A stretch of 64,000 nt of DNA from NCBI GenBank assembly GCA_022570795.1, contig JAKUDP010000014.1:744001-808000 (forward strand). The letters run 5' to 3'. Shown one piece after another: positions 21,839-33,295 of this stretch. The notes beneath the pieces were generated by a model. It saw only the letters and a list, made by a program, of their open reading frames with translations. It made no database searches and was not told the origin of the DNA. The DNA comes from Sphaerulina vaccinii. Its lineage: Eukaryota > Ascomycota > Dothideomycetes > Mycosphaerellales > Mycosphaerellaceae. The number at the start of each line of letters is the position of its first letter. Positions within the stretch are counted from its first letter, which is position 1. Made by a program: the position numbers and the translations under genes.

Positions 21839-24800
21839 TTATCCTCGTAAGTTGAATGAGAATTCGCTAGCAGTTGCACTCGTCAAGACGTGCGGCTCTG
21901 ATCCTCGTTCTCGACTGCGACCTGCAGGGCTCGCAAAACGGCTGACACTGGCGCTATGACTAGCAGTCCGACTTCCTGGCCGGATGTAGCCACCTTTGCG
22001 CTCATCATTCTTGTCGTATGTGTTCAGGTTTCGTCGCTCTGTAAAGGTCTGGGAATCCCATTCCTTTCCTCCTATGTTGCTGGAAACGGGAGGCGCTTGC
22101 CTAAAGCGTCTGCCTGACGAGCCACCGGCAACGGAGCCCTCTTCGTCCACAAGAACAATCATCCACACTCCAACTGCTCCAGAATGTCCTAGGAGAGGTG
22201 TGCAGTGTATCCAGCGAGGACGCCCCTCTCCTTCTCCGTCCTCATCAGGCCGCGTGAGCCATCGGATCTTGGCAGTCACGCCACGCCCTTCTGCCAGTGC
22301 GGCACCCAGGTCTGCGCGAACGCGACTTGAGCCACCGATGCGGTTGAGGAAAGGTGACTGTAGAATACCAGGCACTCGCAAGGAAGGAGATGTGAACAGT
22401 ATGCGTAGTGAGGGCGCAGGTCGAATGAGCAAATACTAGTCACGGTTAGCTGATGTTGATTGAAGGATGGTAATGATTGGAACTCACATGTTGGTAGACA
22501 CCCTCGAGTTTGCCGTTGAGCCGCTCCTTGACAGTTGAGGCACCTGTGTCAGACATGGCCCGCTTGTCTTTGTCTAGGATGTCCTGGCTGGGGTCCTTAA
22601 GCAATAGACGAGGCCGGTGTATGCTTTCGCGATCACTGTCATCCACGTACTCCTTGTGCATTCGGCCGCCATACCGACGCACAGTGTCGAGTTCGGCACC
22701 ATTGAACATCTCGCCAAGTTCCTGGAATTCGTCCTTGTGATCGTCCTCTTCTTCGCCAGCCTCACCACGTCTAGCAGCTTCTTCCTTTTCCACCATACGC
22801 GTAAGACCATCCATTTCACTACAATCCTTGATCAGGCCAGATACATCGACTTGTGCACCGATGAAATATCTTATGTTTCCTCGGCTGTCCATCAGAGGCG
22901 CTGTCATCAACAGATTCATGAAGGGACTCCCATCTCTGCGGTAATTCACGAACACCTCGCAGTGTTCTCTGCCATTCGCGGTTGCAATTGCCAGTCTGCG
23001 TACGGAGTGTGGCGAAGATCTAGGCCCCTGCAAGAAGCGACAATTTCGTCCAATAACATAGTTCATGCCATATTGTGTTGTTCTCGTGAACTCTTCAGAG
23101 GCGAAAACGATGGGGTTATCTGTTCGGCTGGGGTCTGTGAGGCAAAAGACTTCGGCCAAGCCTTCGCTAGCTTCTCTGAGATGAGGAGCAAGCGTGCCAG
23201 TGATTCGGCGCTGAATGCTAATACTGACGACTTGCGTCCAGGTATGCGCAATGTATGCGGGAAGGTCTTCTTGTACCAAAACTTCGAACGCGCGGTTTGA
23301 CTTGTCTTCAAGCGTAGCATTGATCGTTGGCTTCGAAGGCTCGTTGGTAAAGCTTTGGCCCTTGATCGGCTCCAGTGCTTCGGCGATCGCATTGGCATAT
23401 TTGATGGCGCGTAGGGCCTTCAGAGCATCCAGGTAGTAGATCAATATAGGAATACTTTGAGGTCTGTGCGAATTCAAGAAGCCAGTAAACCGAAGTAATA
23501 GTCGTGGATCTTCGAAAATTGTTCGCAGATGCTCTGCACTAAACAACTGGTCTGAGCGCTTCTCCAACGCATATGAGCCAACGTCTTGATCGTCTTGGGC
23601 TGGTGCTACTAGATCCCACGATCTCGGATCATCCTCCAATACAGGCTCCAGGTAGGATGAATCACCATTATCGGGTCCTTTTGTTTGCAGGGGTGGGAGT
23701 GTGTGAATAGAAGTCGCTACTGTGTCCTGCGAGAACACCGATCCTCTGCTGCTGCGAGCTCCCACTTCATAAGGAGCATCGTCTGGGGATATGGGCGATG
23801 GAGGTGCGGGATCGTGAGACGTGTCGCGCCATCTCGTCGGTTGCGATTGGTCATGATCGGGCTGGTAGGGCTGTGGCATTTGTGGTTTGTTGCTGCTGCT
23901 TCGAGTCAGCTTCATGAACACTTCACACAACATGCGAACAGCTGCCATATACCCACCTGGTCCTGTTCGGTATGCGAATACCACGTTGACTCAGCTCACC
24001 AGGAGCAGCTGTCTGCCCAGTCCCATCGTCCATATCCACGAAATTTGGAGAGCGAGGCAACTCGGACTCAAGGCTATGAACACTCTTTGATCGATGGGCA
24101 GTGCCATCCGAACGAGATGAGTCTCGTACATTTTGTGCTTCGTCGTAGCCATTCGTACCGTTCGACTGCTCGCCTTCCAGAGCTGGTGCATAGATGGCGG
24201 TATCCACTGTGTCGACACTGTTCATCTTGCTGCGATCGCGAGGTAATGAATTGCCTCGCTCCTTCTGATTCTCCTTGTCCATTGCGCGCAGCTCGCGACG
24301 CCCATTGGACGACTGGTGGGGATACTGTTTGACATACTCGTAAGCTGAACTGAATGCCTTGAGACGCATTTCGCGCTTAGGTGTCGATGGCATTGGCGCG
24401 CGTATGCGTATGCTTGACGAATGGTGGTGCGGGGAGGCCTCTCCGGATATGCAGGAACAGAAGACCAGCAATGCAGTTCGAGCTGCCAGCACAATCAATC
24501 TGGAGAAAGTTCTAAAGATTACGCTGTTCCGAAGTATATTCCCCTGCAAGCCTGCAGCTCCAGCTGGGGTGGTGACGAGATCTCCGATCTGTGCTTGCAA
24601 CCAACACGCACAGCGCAGATTGTATCGTGTCGCGACTTCCGTTGGTGGGAGAGAAAGAGGAGTGCTAGTCGCCAAGTCGAAAGAAAATAGCAAAACGTAC
24701 CAGTCTGTATACAGCCATAGCTTCTTGACTCGGTGCGTCAGAAGTTGGTCGTTTCAGGGATATCTTGCGTACGAAGCCCCCGATCCCAATGGCAGAGTCC

Positions 24801-24907
24801 CTCTTAGACGACGACAAGGCGTTGGCCTCTTTCGACATCGAACGCCGTCCCAGAATCAGCGGTTGCGGCACCACTTGCTGCGTGACCGAGGGACGCGGAG
24901 AGTGCAT
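21839..24907 (-). CDS. RGS-LOV blue-light photoreceptor (BcLOV4-type)
   Basis: The secure part is three exons: 24393-23957, about 23898-22488 and 22436-21839, with a 51-nt last intron (GTGAGT...GACTAG). An RGS-like helical domain (SAEHLRTIFEDPRLLLRFTGFL) is followed by a LOV domain with the photoactive motif GRNCRFLQGP; its cysteine codon is at 23042-23040. Flavin-contact segments EVFVNYRRDGSPFMNLL and YFIGAQVD follow. After a charged helix comes a second PAS-like domain (SLRILFTSPSLRVPGILQ ... RWIHCTPLLG ... VGVWMIVLVDEE). This order matches fungal RGS-LOV proteins such as BcLOV4, which bind FMN and move to the membrane in blue light. An extra 5' exon at 24907-24700 (MHSPRPSV ... GFVRKISLKRP ... 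AVYRL) ends at a GTACGT donor in phase 0 and probably adds the N-terminus; its acceptor is uncertain. If it is not used, the start is the ATG at 24393. Confidence 0.85.
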
Positions 24908-26550
24908 CTAACCGAACATTTGTCCAGGTGGTCCAGCTTGAGCGATAGTGGCTCTCAATAATGGTGGAGGTTGTGAAACAGAAAAGCTGCAGCGAGCTCG
25001 CGAGCAGGACCGCGCGCAGGCATGGCCGTTGACATATATCAGACCTTTGACAACCAGGCGCACTCCTGGCTGTTGCATTTGCAGCTGCATCGCGTGCATG
25101 AAGCCGTTGGCCGCCTTCTCTGTTTCTGGGTACCGGTGCTTCGCGGTTCTGGATGCCACGAAGCGATCGTCCACTTCTCTGGCATTAAGTTCAGCGCGAA
25201 GGCGCATCCACCTCGTTCCTGGCCACTCATACGGATTTCCGGAAAGACTGTCTGTTCATTGAGTTTGGCCCTGGATCGCCACGGTGTCTACCGAAGAGCG
25301 GCGCTCGAACTTGTTCGCATATGAATGTCCTGTTGACTCGAGTGCGAGCTGCTTCTGCATTACTCGCTGCATATCTGGGGCTCATTGGGCTCGAAACCAT
25401 CTCCTTTGAAGGACGTGAAGTCTCTCACCCTGCAGCTTTTCCTATTCCATGCGGTGTAACCATCTCACACGAAGTCTCGCCGGACTGATGTCACGCCCCC
25501 TCGCGTCTTCGCCTCATCCCAGGTCTGTGCGCGCCAAAAAGCGACTGGGTTGGAACTACGGACGCCATACCATGCCACCAAGCATGGAAGACAGAACTCT
25601 CGCGCCAAATCGAGCGAGTGGTTGTTCACAGCCTATCACCTCTCCGAAAGTCAAGCTTCATCACATCACATGAGGATAACAACCAGTCCTGCTACAATAG
25701 AAGATGACGTTCAGTACGTGGACTTACTCTTACACTGATCTCGAATCTCAGCACCTTCACTACTGCCAGACCTGATAAGGCAGCTGCGCAGTCGCATTAT
25801 GCATCGTGTGATGAACCGTGTGCGCTAAGGCGAGATGAGCACAATTGGCTGCTTCGCTTCTTGCGGTTCGTGCACTTTTGGCAAATACAAAAACCATGCA
25901 ATTGAAGTTTATCTTGTTGCTACTATCTAAATACGGCGAGCATTCCTGGACAACAACCTGGAAGTCCGTGAGGGCCAGCAGGGACTATTGGCAGACATGA
26001 TATTGGCAGAGCCAATCTCACCAAGCCTACTACTACTCTACGAAGAATCGTTCGCTGATAGGTGCTTTGGTTTCTCGTGGCCCTAGCTATATGAACAGCT
26101 TCGATGCCTACTGTATCGGCCAAAAAGCCTGTTGCCTAATCCGGGGTAAGGAACGTTAGTTTTAAGCCCGCCGTCGCATAGCAAGTCTGCGTTGCGCACT
26201 CTAGAGCTGGCTTCTTATGTCGAGTATGCGATCTAATTAGTTCGCATATGTCTTATAACCGCTTTAAGCTTCTTCGTGCTGTTTTATACGGATGCGCGAT
26301 CAATTGCAACGAAGCAGCAATTGCGACGGGCAGCGAGGGTAACGTTCCTTACCCCACAAGGGGCGACAAGCATTTTTGCCGATACAGTATCTTACAGCAA
26401 GATCTGCGGGAACATCTCCGTTATTATTGGCATCTGGGATACTGTTGGATGACCACAACAAGCAAGAAGACCTCGATATCTCAAGTTCCGCGACCTCCTT
26501 CTCCCTCAATGGACAATGCTTGCAACATCTTCTACCACCTTCGAATTGCA
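24908..26550. other. Gene-poor gap upstream of RGS-LOV, containing a MITE
   Basis: About 1.6 kb without a supported gene; all open frames are short and lack motifs. It must hold the promoter and leader of the RGS-LOV gene and the 3' region of the cystinosin gene. The right part carries an inverted-repeat element at 26109-26389, listed separately. No light-response element could be assigned with confidence. Confidence 0.6.
26109..26389. mobile_element. MITE with ~48-bp terminal inverted repeats and TA duplication
   Basis: The left arm begins TA-CTGTATCGGCCAAAAAGC and the right arm, read in reverse complement, begins TA-CTGTATCGGCAAAAATGC. Over 50 nt (26109-26158 against 26389-26340) I count 41 matches, including perfect outer 12-nt and inner 16-nt blocks. 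Weaker pairing continues inward (CCGTCGCA at 26171 against 26329). TA at both ends fits the TA target-site duplication of Tc1/mariner/pogo-type elements. The 277-bp element has no transposase frame, so it is a non-autonomous MITE. It lies about 160 bp past the cystinosin stop codon. Confidence 0.8.
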
Positions 26551-27842
26551 CTATCTGTGTTGACCAGGAAGCAAGGGTTCTTGCTCGTGCTCGGATCTAG
26601 CTTCTACCCTGTCCTTCGGTATGGCAGCTTCGGCTTGATCACTCTCGCACGTAGGGCTAGCTTCTTCCACAGCGCCGAACAGCACAAAATGCTGCAGGAT
26701 GAAGATGATATCGAAAACCAACGAGATGTTTGCAAGTCCGAGCTTCAATGGGTTGGCCGTGAGTCCTGACCAATCTTCCTGCATGCTGCTGTCGAGTATA
26801 AGCTGGCCCAAGCTCAAGATGCCTCCAGTAAAGTCCAGCAGTTGTTGCTAATTGACGGTCAGTACGAACGCAATCAGGGTATGACCTGCTTACCTGTATA
26901 GACCATCCAATCGTTGACCTCCGCCGGAAGTTGGAGACAACCTGAGGGATGTATTTGAAAATGGTGTACGCAAGCTTGACATATCCAAGTCCATAAACGA
27001 CGTCTAACCACGCCCATCCCTCGCCCGTTTTATCGCTGCCTTTGATCAGAACAATCATCGTGATGGTAAACATGGCAAAGATCCCGCCTGCAAAGGTCAG
27101 TAGGTATAAGGTAAGCAAGTATCTTTGAACACCACGAATGAGTCTTAGCAGCTCTGTCTTTGAGCTTGTTGCCATGGCAGGCTCAAGCTCAGTGAGGCAT
27201 TGACAACAGATGGTCTGCTACTGCTTACCATAGATCAAAGCCAGCGTCACTTTCGTGATGTGTCGGTTGACGGTCGCTTTGGGATTCCAGCCCCAGAGGC
27301 GAGGCCAGAATTGTGAATAGGTTACTACGCTCATGACGAGTCCAAGTGAGCCAAAGGCAAGGTCATTGATGCGGACGGTAGGCTCAGGAGATGCTGGATG
27401 TCGGATAGCATATTGACTTCTGATAGTGGACGAGTACAAGAACAACGCCGTGCTCAAGGTATAGCACTGAAGAAGCCAATCAAAGGGTAAGCAAGAATTC
27501 CACATGCACGAAGCAGCGAGAAGGATTCTGTCCCAAGATCCACACTTCAGCTCTGATGAGCTCGAGTGAGACTTCTGAGATCAGAATAGGCCTGTCAGTG
27601 CTTGCTTTGTTGGCTTACGGAGAACCCAAAGCAGTTCAGCAGAGGGAAATCTGGCATTAGACCATGAGTTGTACGTCGCTGGAAGTTCAGAATAGCTTGC
27701 GGAAAGAAGGATATAGTCCACGCCAGGAAATAGATCCAGCCGAATAACCTGAAGCAGTCAGAATGATGGCAAAAGATGTGTTGGATCGCAAAGCAAACCA
27801 AGAAATTATGCGCGCTGCATGGACCATCTCATCGCTAGCCAT
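26551..27842 (-). CDS. Cystinosin-like PQ-loop vacuolar transporter
   Basis: Five exons: 27842-27799, 27748-27619, 27466-27229, 27087-26894 and 26847-26551, all in phase, giving 300 residues. Introns are 50, 152, 141 and 46 nt, so two are longer than usual here. The first PQ-loop is GWIYFLAWTISFFPQAILNFQRRTTHG, broken here as GWIYFLAW and SFFPQAILNFQRR; the second is YGLGYVKLAYTIFKYIPQVVSNFRRRST. Later conserved segments are LLDFTGGILSLGQL and DWSGLTANPLKLGLANISL. Seven hydrophobic spans are expected. Cystinosin exports cystine from lysosomes with protons; the yeast homolog is Ers1. The acidic C-terminal tail ends EPLLPGQHR. With BTN1 it makes two lysosomal-disease orthologs in this window, at separate loci. 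Confidence 0.9.
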
Positions 27843-28306
27843 GGTGTCTCAGCTGGTGACCAAAGAACGTCAGCCGCGAGGAGTGCGAATGAGCATCGTG
27901 CAGCTTATGCTATATGTACATATATATTCGATAGTGAATGTTTCGAGTCACGCAATTCGTTCAACGGTTTAGCTCAGCTGTGCAGAGTGAAGCAGAGCCG
28001 CGCTACGATCGCTTAGACCCCTGCTCCCGCCCGGCAAGATCCGCGATAACTGCACCTACCTTCCCTCCTTGTGAGACGCGTATCTGAGCCTTACCCTTAC
28101 TAAAGATACCACAACAGCTTCACAATTTCACAGCTTTCTATCTCCGTTGCAGCTCGAGCAACTCGATGATCACGCACACGCGCCGGCAAGACTTGTGAGG
28201 CGAGCGGAATTCATAAAACAGACTAGAACGCAAGCAAGCGGCTCCGCGAAGCGTATGCACGTGCTCCCAGGCCGCGCTCTAGCGACCAGGCCGACGACGG
28301 GCAGAA
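27843..28306. promoter_or_regulatory. Divergent promoter of cystinosin and NTO1 genes
   Basis: A 464-bp gap between head-to-head starts (27842 reverse, 28307 forward). It includes a TATATGTACATATATA-like patch near 27910-27930, closer to the cystinosin side, and a pyrimidine-rich stretch near 28055-28070. No defined factor site was recognised. Confidence 0.45.
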
Positions 28307-31300
28307 ATGGCAGGCTCCGACGACTCTCCACGACGCGCAGCTGCTCGTACTCCACGCGCCTTAGCGTCAATTGAGCCATCGACCGAACCCGCACTCAAAA
28401 AGAGACGACTGCGCTTCGAGCCTGGCGGTCCTGGTGGCGGTGGCCGCTACATTGATGAACACGGCAACGAGATGACACGCTCTGAGGCCGTCGAACGCGG
28501 TTTGATCACCAGTGCCCCTCGAAGCCGGCCGAGAAGGGAGCACAGTGGACGACCCAACATTGTAGCCAAAGCGCCAAAACACCGCGTGCTCGCTGCTGCC
28601 AACGATGAGACGCCGACTGCATCGCGATCGGTGATGACAACGAGACCACGACGTGAACGACCCGAACGATATGCACCACCGCCTAGTACACCGCGACCTC
28701 GATACAGCAATGCGGCAGCGGCGGCAGCCGCGAGCCAGGCTAGTGATGGATACAAGCCACGAGAAGAACGAAGTTGGGACGAGTTCCACCCCGAACTCGA
28801 TCTCGCTGCCGGACTCATGATCTTCTCAGCCGACGAAGTTGACGGGAGGACGAGCAAGAACGATCCGAAGCTGCAGAATCTCAAGCTTAATGGGCTGGAG
28901 ACTAATGGTGATGTGGAAATGCAGGATGCTTCAGACGAAGGGCCTTCACAGTCTGGTCGAGGGGGCACTACACCGCAGCGTAGGAAGCCTGGACGGCCAT
29001 CTCGAAGGCCAGAGTCCATGCTGAGTGGTTTGGGCTCTCCACCTGCGCCACGCATACTGCCATTGCCTACTCACAACCCCAAGGAACGCCTGAATCTCCC
29101 AAAGCCTTCTTATCGACATTACAATCACTTTCTGCAATATGAGGAAAACCAACGAGAAAACAAGGTCAATTATGTGGATCGGACTATGGCAGGCGTTGGT
29201 TATCAGGAAAGCGATCGATTCGAACTGCCTCCACATGTGCTGATACGGTTATCTGAGAATCAGCATGCTGAGGATGAAGCAGATGTTGGCCTACGACTAG
29301 CAGCTGATGGAGTTCCGGAATCTGGCACAGGTCCTGCAGTTGTTGCACGAGTCGAGTATGACATGGATGAGCAAGACGTGGCATGGCTTGACGAAGTCAA
29401 TGAGCAGCGCAAAGCAGATGGCTCAGAACCTATAAAGCCAGCCATCTTCGAAATCACAATGACACAGATTGAAAAGGAGTACCACGCACTGGAGAAACGA
29501 ATACCCAAACCTCAGCCACGACATGCACAGACACATAGACCGCGATCTAGCTCTCAGGCCGCAGTGAATGGAGATCCGAACCCGCCAGGAGACGAGCCAG
29601 ACAGTAAATGCTCTATATGCGATGACGGGGACTGCGAGAACGCCAATGCGATAATATTCTGTGATGGCTGCGACCTTGCAGTTCACCAAGAATGCTATGG
29701 TGTCCCGTTCATCCCGGAGGGACAATGGTTCTGTCGAAAGTGCAAGGAGATAGGGCGAGGAACACCCACATGCATCTTCTGCCCGAACGTAGATGGCGCG
29801 TTCAAGCAGACAAGCACTTTACGCTGGAGCCACCTCCTTTGTGCCATATGGATACCCGAAGTGAATATCGCTAATATGACATTCATGGAGCCTATTCAAG
29901 ATGTCGACAAAGTCCCGAAGAATAGATGGAAACTGAGCTGCTACATTTGCAATCAGAAAATGGGCGCTTGCATCCAGTGCGGCAACAAGAATTGTTACCA
30001 AGCTTTCCACGTTACTTGTGCACGTCGCGCGAGGCTATTTCTTAAGATGAAATCTCAAACCCAAGGCGGCATCGATACGACTGCACTCAAAGCTTTCTGC
30101 GACAAGCATGTTCCACAAGAGTGGCGTCGTAACAACGACACCGAGAATGCTACCATTGAGGCCAGGCGCTGGTACAAACATGCCTTTAAAGATCGTAAAT
30201 GGGCGGACAGTCAAAGTGCAGCTCTCGAACTTGGTGCGCCGCCGCTCGCTGACGGTGGACTGGGCAACGATACTGTCGTGACTGAAGACACCATTGCCGT
30301 CAGCAAGAGACGTAACAAGAAAGATCAGAAGTGCAGCTGGCGTCTGCCTTCTGGTGCGCCCGTTGTACCTCAGGTCGTTATGAACACCGTCGATGCTAGT
30401 CTCCAGCGCTTTACAGTTCGTAGGAAGAAAGAGTTCGTGGAGAAGGCATGCAAGTACTGGACGCTGAAGCGAGAGGCAAGACGTGGCGCGGCCCTTCTCA
30501 AGCGACTTCAGCTGCAACTTGAGGGCTTCTCTAGTATGGAGGTCACTCGCCGCAGCTTTGCAGCAATGGGATCTGCCGGTGGGCCAAGACTACAGAGACG
30601 CATAGACTTTGCGGAGATGCTTCAGACAGACATGAGCTTTTTGAAAGATCTCTCGTCCCAGGTCAGAGAGCGCGAGGAGTTGCGTCTCAAAGAGGTGGAA
30701 TTGCTCCGAGAGCTGGTGGACACAGTCTACTTTCCCATTCCGCCCCTTCTAAGACCGATTCTGCTTCGTGCGCAAAAGTAAGTGAACCCACATCGCTCCC
30801 AGAAGCTGCTATTAATAAGTTGTGACAGATTAGACGAAAAGACACGCTCATTTCGAGCCGGCTTCGACATACTTGCGGAACGCCTACGAGAACGCTACTA
30901 CACATCCGTTTCCGACTTTTCACGCGACTTATCAAAAATCTTCGCAGAAGCTTTGGCATCTGTCGGTAATCCTGATGCGCCTTCGGAAGCTGATATCGAA
31001 GCCATTCATAATCAGTTGAATGAAGTCAAACCAGGTTCTGCTGCCCATATGGCTCTCACACAAGAACAGAAGGACCTCAAGAGACTTGCCAAGCGTATCG
31101 TCAAGGCTGTCAAGGAGCCGCTAGAGGCGGCGATGAAGAAAGAGGCCGAGCTTAGGGGGCTCGAACTGGAAGAACAGCTCAGGAAGCTGGACTCGATGGG
31201 CATCTTCGCTTCAACGACGTCGAAGTCACTCGATGCAGACGGTGAGGACGAAATCCAGACACAACAAGCGCATCGTCGAACAGGTTCTGATACTTCAGTG

Positions 31301-31870
31301 GTTGCAGGTGCTGAGGATCAGGATATGCTGGACGCCTCCAATGATGCAGTGGATCCCAGCCTGGGCAAGGATAGCATGCTTCCGTTCGCGAACGACGCAT
31401 ACACTCCCGCCTCAAAAGCCGGCAGCCACGCCTCCTCGAACCACAAGCCCTCTACCAAGAGTCGCAGTGATCGGCCTACCGAGCCTTTGTCGCCTCCCAT
31501 ATCTCGTTCATCATCGCGGCCATCAGGCGTAGCAACATCGGCAAGCGGCGACTCGAGTAACAACAACGGCGAACCCCACGATGTGTTCGCTCAAGGCGGT
31601 GTGCCTTGGTACCTGGAGTCGTTTGATCCTGTTGGCACTACGATTTACGAAGAAAGATACACAGGTCGTGCTGTGCTGCGCGCTATGTCCGAGGAGCTCT
31701 CCGATATGGACGAAGACACTCTGACCGAGCTCGCCGTCACTGGTGCAGAGGCCCAATCAAGTGATCGGCCGACTACAAGCTCAAACACCCCGTCTTCTGT
31801 GCCAGGTTCTGCTATTAAGAAGGCTACCAACAAAAAGAAGAGGTCAAAAAGATCGCATTGGTCACGCTGA
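28307..31870 (+). CDS. NTO1: NuA3 histone acetyltransferase subunit Nto1 (BRPF-like)
   Basis: Two exons, 28307-30777 and 30829-31870, with a 51-nt intron (GTAAGT...GTGACAG) give 1170 residues. A PZP reader module begins near residue 435: PHD finger CSICDDGDCENANAIIFCDGC through WFCRKC, a zinc knuckle CIFCPNVDGAF, then an extended PHD finger (HLLCAIWIPEVNIAN ... CYICNQKMGACIQC ... HVTCARRA). Upstream is an enhancer-of-polycomb-like segment (PKPSYRHYNHFLQYEENQ). A region around the splice junction (LDEKTRSFRAGFDILAERL ... SDFSRDLSKIFAEAL) is consistent with the bromodomain-like part of BRPF proteins. Nto1 binds histone H3 tails for the Sas3 acetyltransferase complex. The last 200 residues are Ser-rich and disordered, ending with a basic KKKRSKRSHWSR. 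Confidence 0.92.
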
Positions 31871-32130
31871 CCTGAGGCACGAGACGAATATATGTTTCTG
31901 AATGGTGTTCCCTAGTGTGGGTCTCCATGAGATTGGTGCTGGAATTCACGAGTGAGCGGCTTGGAGCAGACCAGTCGATATGTCTATGTCTATGTATCAT
32001 AAGGCATTCTTCTACGACTCGTGGATGGAGTCTGCATCTAATATAGGTCCACAGAACTACAAACCCCGCTGCTTGGAGCTATCTTCTTGCTGTGTCCTTG
32101 CATACCTCATATCGAGCGTCTTGCTACTCT

Positions 32131-33295
32131 TCAAGGTTTATCCATTGCTTTCAACTCGCGCTCATCTTCTCCACCGGCTGAAGAGGTCAGCTTGCGTCTG
32201 CCACCAGAATTGCCTCTGAATGACCAGTTCGCAGCATGCCATTGTTCCCCGAAAGCCACTCCAGGATGCAAAGCCGTCAACAACACAACAGCTAAAGCAA
32301 TCATTGCACCGTCCAGGATCATAAAATCGACCTCGTTGTTCCATAGATTTCCTGAAAACCCGCCCCAGAGTTCGGCAACACGATAGATTGATCGTATGAT
32401 AATGCTAGTAGTCGCCAGCAGTAGTCCGCCCTGGAACAACTTGAATCCCAATCGCGTTCTTGTTGTGATCTTCCCTGCGTCTTGATCCGCTACACCACTC
32501 CTTACTCTGAGTTGGAACCAAGCCCATACACCAGTGAAGAAGGCCAGGGAAATGGCTTGTAGTAGCAAACCTGCTATCATGATATCGACTCCAATCTTCC
32601 CGGAACCACCATCTGTGGTGGAAGTCTCGGCGATCGCTCCGCCTGCAGCTTGGAGGACTAGAGATAAGAAGTCGGAAGACATGAAGAGTAGTGCTATTGT
32701 TCGAGGTTTGAGGGGTGCCAAGTGAGAGCCGTAGAGGACGATAATTCGGGAAAGGCAGAGATAGATGGCTGCTGTGAGGAAGACTGGTGCGATCGTGAGC
32801 ATGATGAGGTATCTGTTGTCATGTAAGTGATAGTCATCTCAGATGGTTCCAGGATGAACTATACAGTAGGAAGGCATCATTGCTAAAGGGATTGTCGTGG
32901 AGTTGTATGCGAGCGGCATATCCTACCACTTCGAAGATCAACCCGAGTATTATTCCGACCATGAAGCCCCATGTCTTATGTCTGATTCCTAGCCAAAGGT
33001 GCGGGACGATGAAGATGGCAAAGCTAGAAGTGATCGATCCAAAATCAGCATATCTTAATGACAATCGTTACTATTCGGCAACCTGTTGCCAGGTCTTGCT
33101 GGAGCGGATCACCGAGTTGAGGAGAGCTTTTTTGGTTCGCTGTACTCACAATATCGTGAAGAAGAGGTTACCGCCATACGAGGGCCTGTACAGAAAACTT
33201 GACTGTGCCAAACAGCATGTGTCAAGTGTGCAGAGGTTGTCGTCCGGAATAGTGTAGTTACAGCCAATGAAGGCATCTGGGTAGCTTGATTCCAT
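32131..33295 (-). CDS. RTA1-family seven-transmembrane protein
   Basis: Three exons (33295-33150, 33023-32865 and 32812-32131) joined through 126- and 52-nt introns give 328 residues in phase. The N-terminus (CNYTIPDDNLCTLDTC) carries paired cysteines expected to face outside, followed by seven hydrophobic spans. RTA1-family marks seen are HKTWGFMVGIILGLIFEVVGY and, after the second splice, LIMLTIAPVFLTAAIYLCLSR, then FLSLVLQAAGG. Yeast members include Rsb1 (sphingoid base export), Rta1 and Rtm1 (resistance to toxic compounds); whether they are transporters or receptors is unsettled. The cytosolic tail is short and basic. The gene is convergent with NTO1. Confidence 0.9.

Noticed and set aside
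26248..26769. 173-codon forward open frame
   Set aside because: Its second half is antisense to the last exon of the cystinosin gene and its first half lies in the MITE; it has no family features.
27100..27175. Separate start (MATSSKTELLRLIRG) for the C-terminal part of the cystinosin gene
   Set aside because: The segment falls in the 141-nt intron; splicing YG to GIFAM restores the conserved family sequence in phase.
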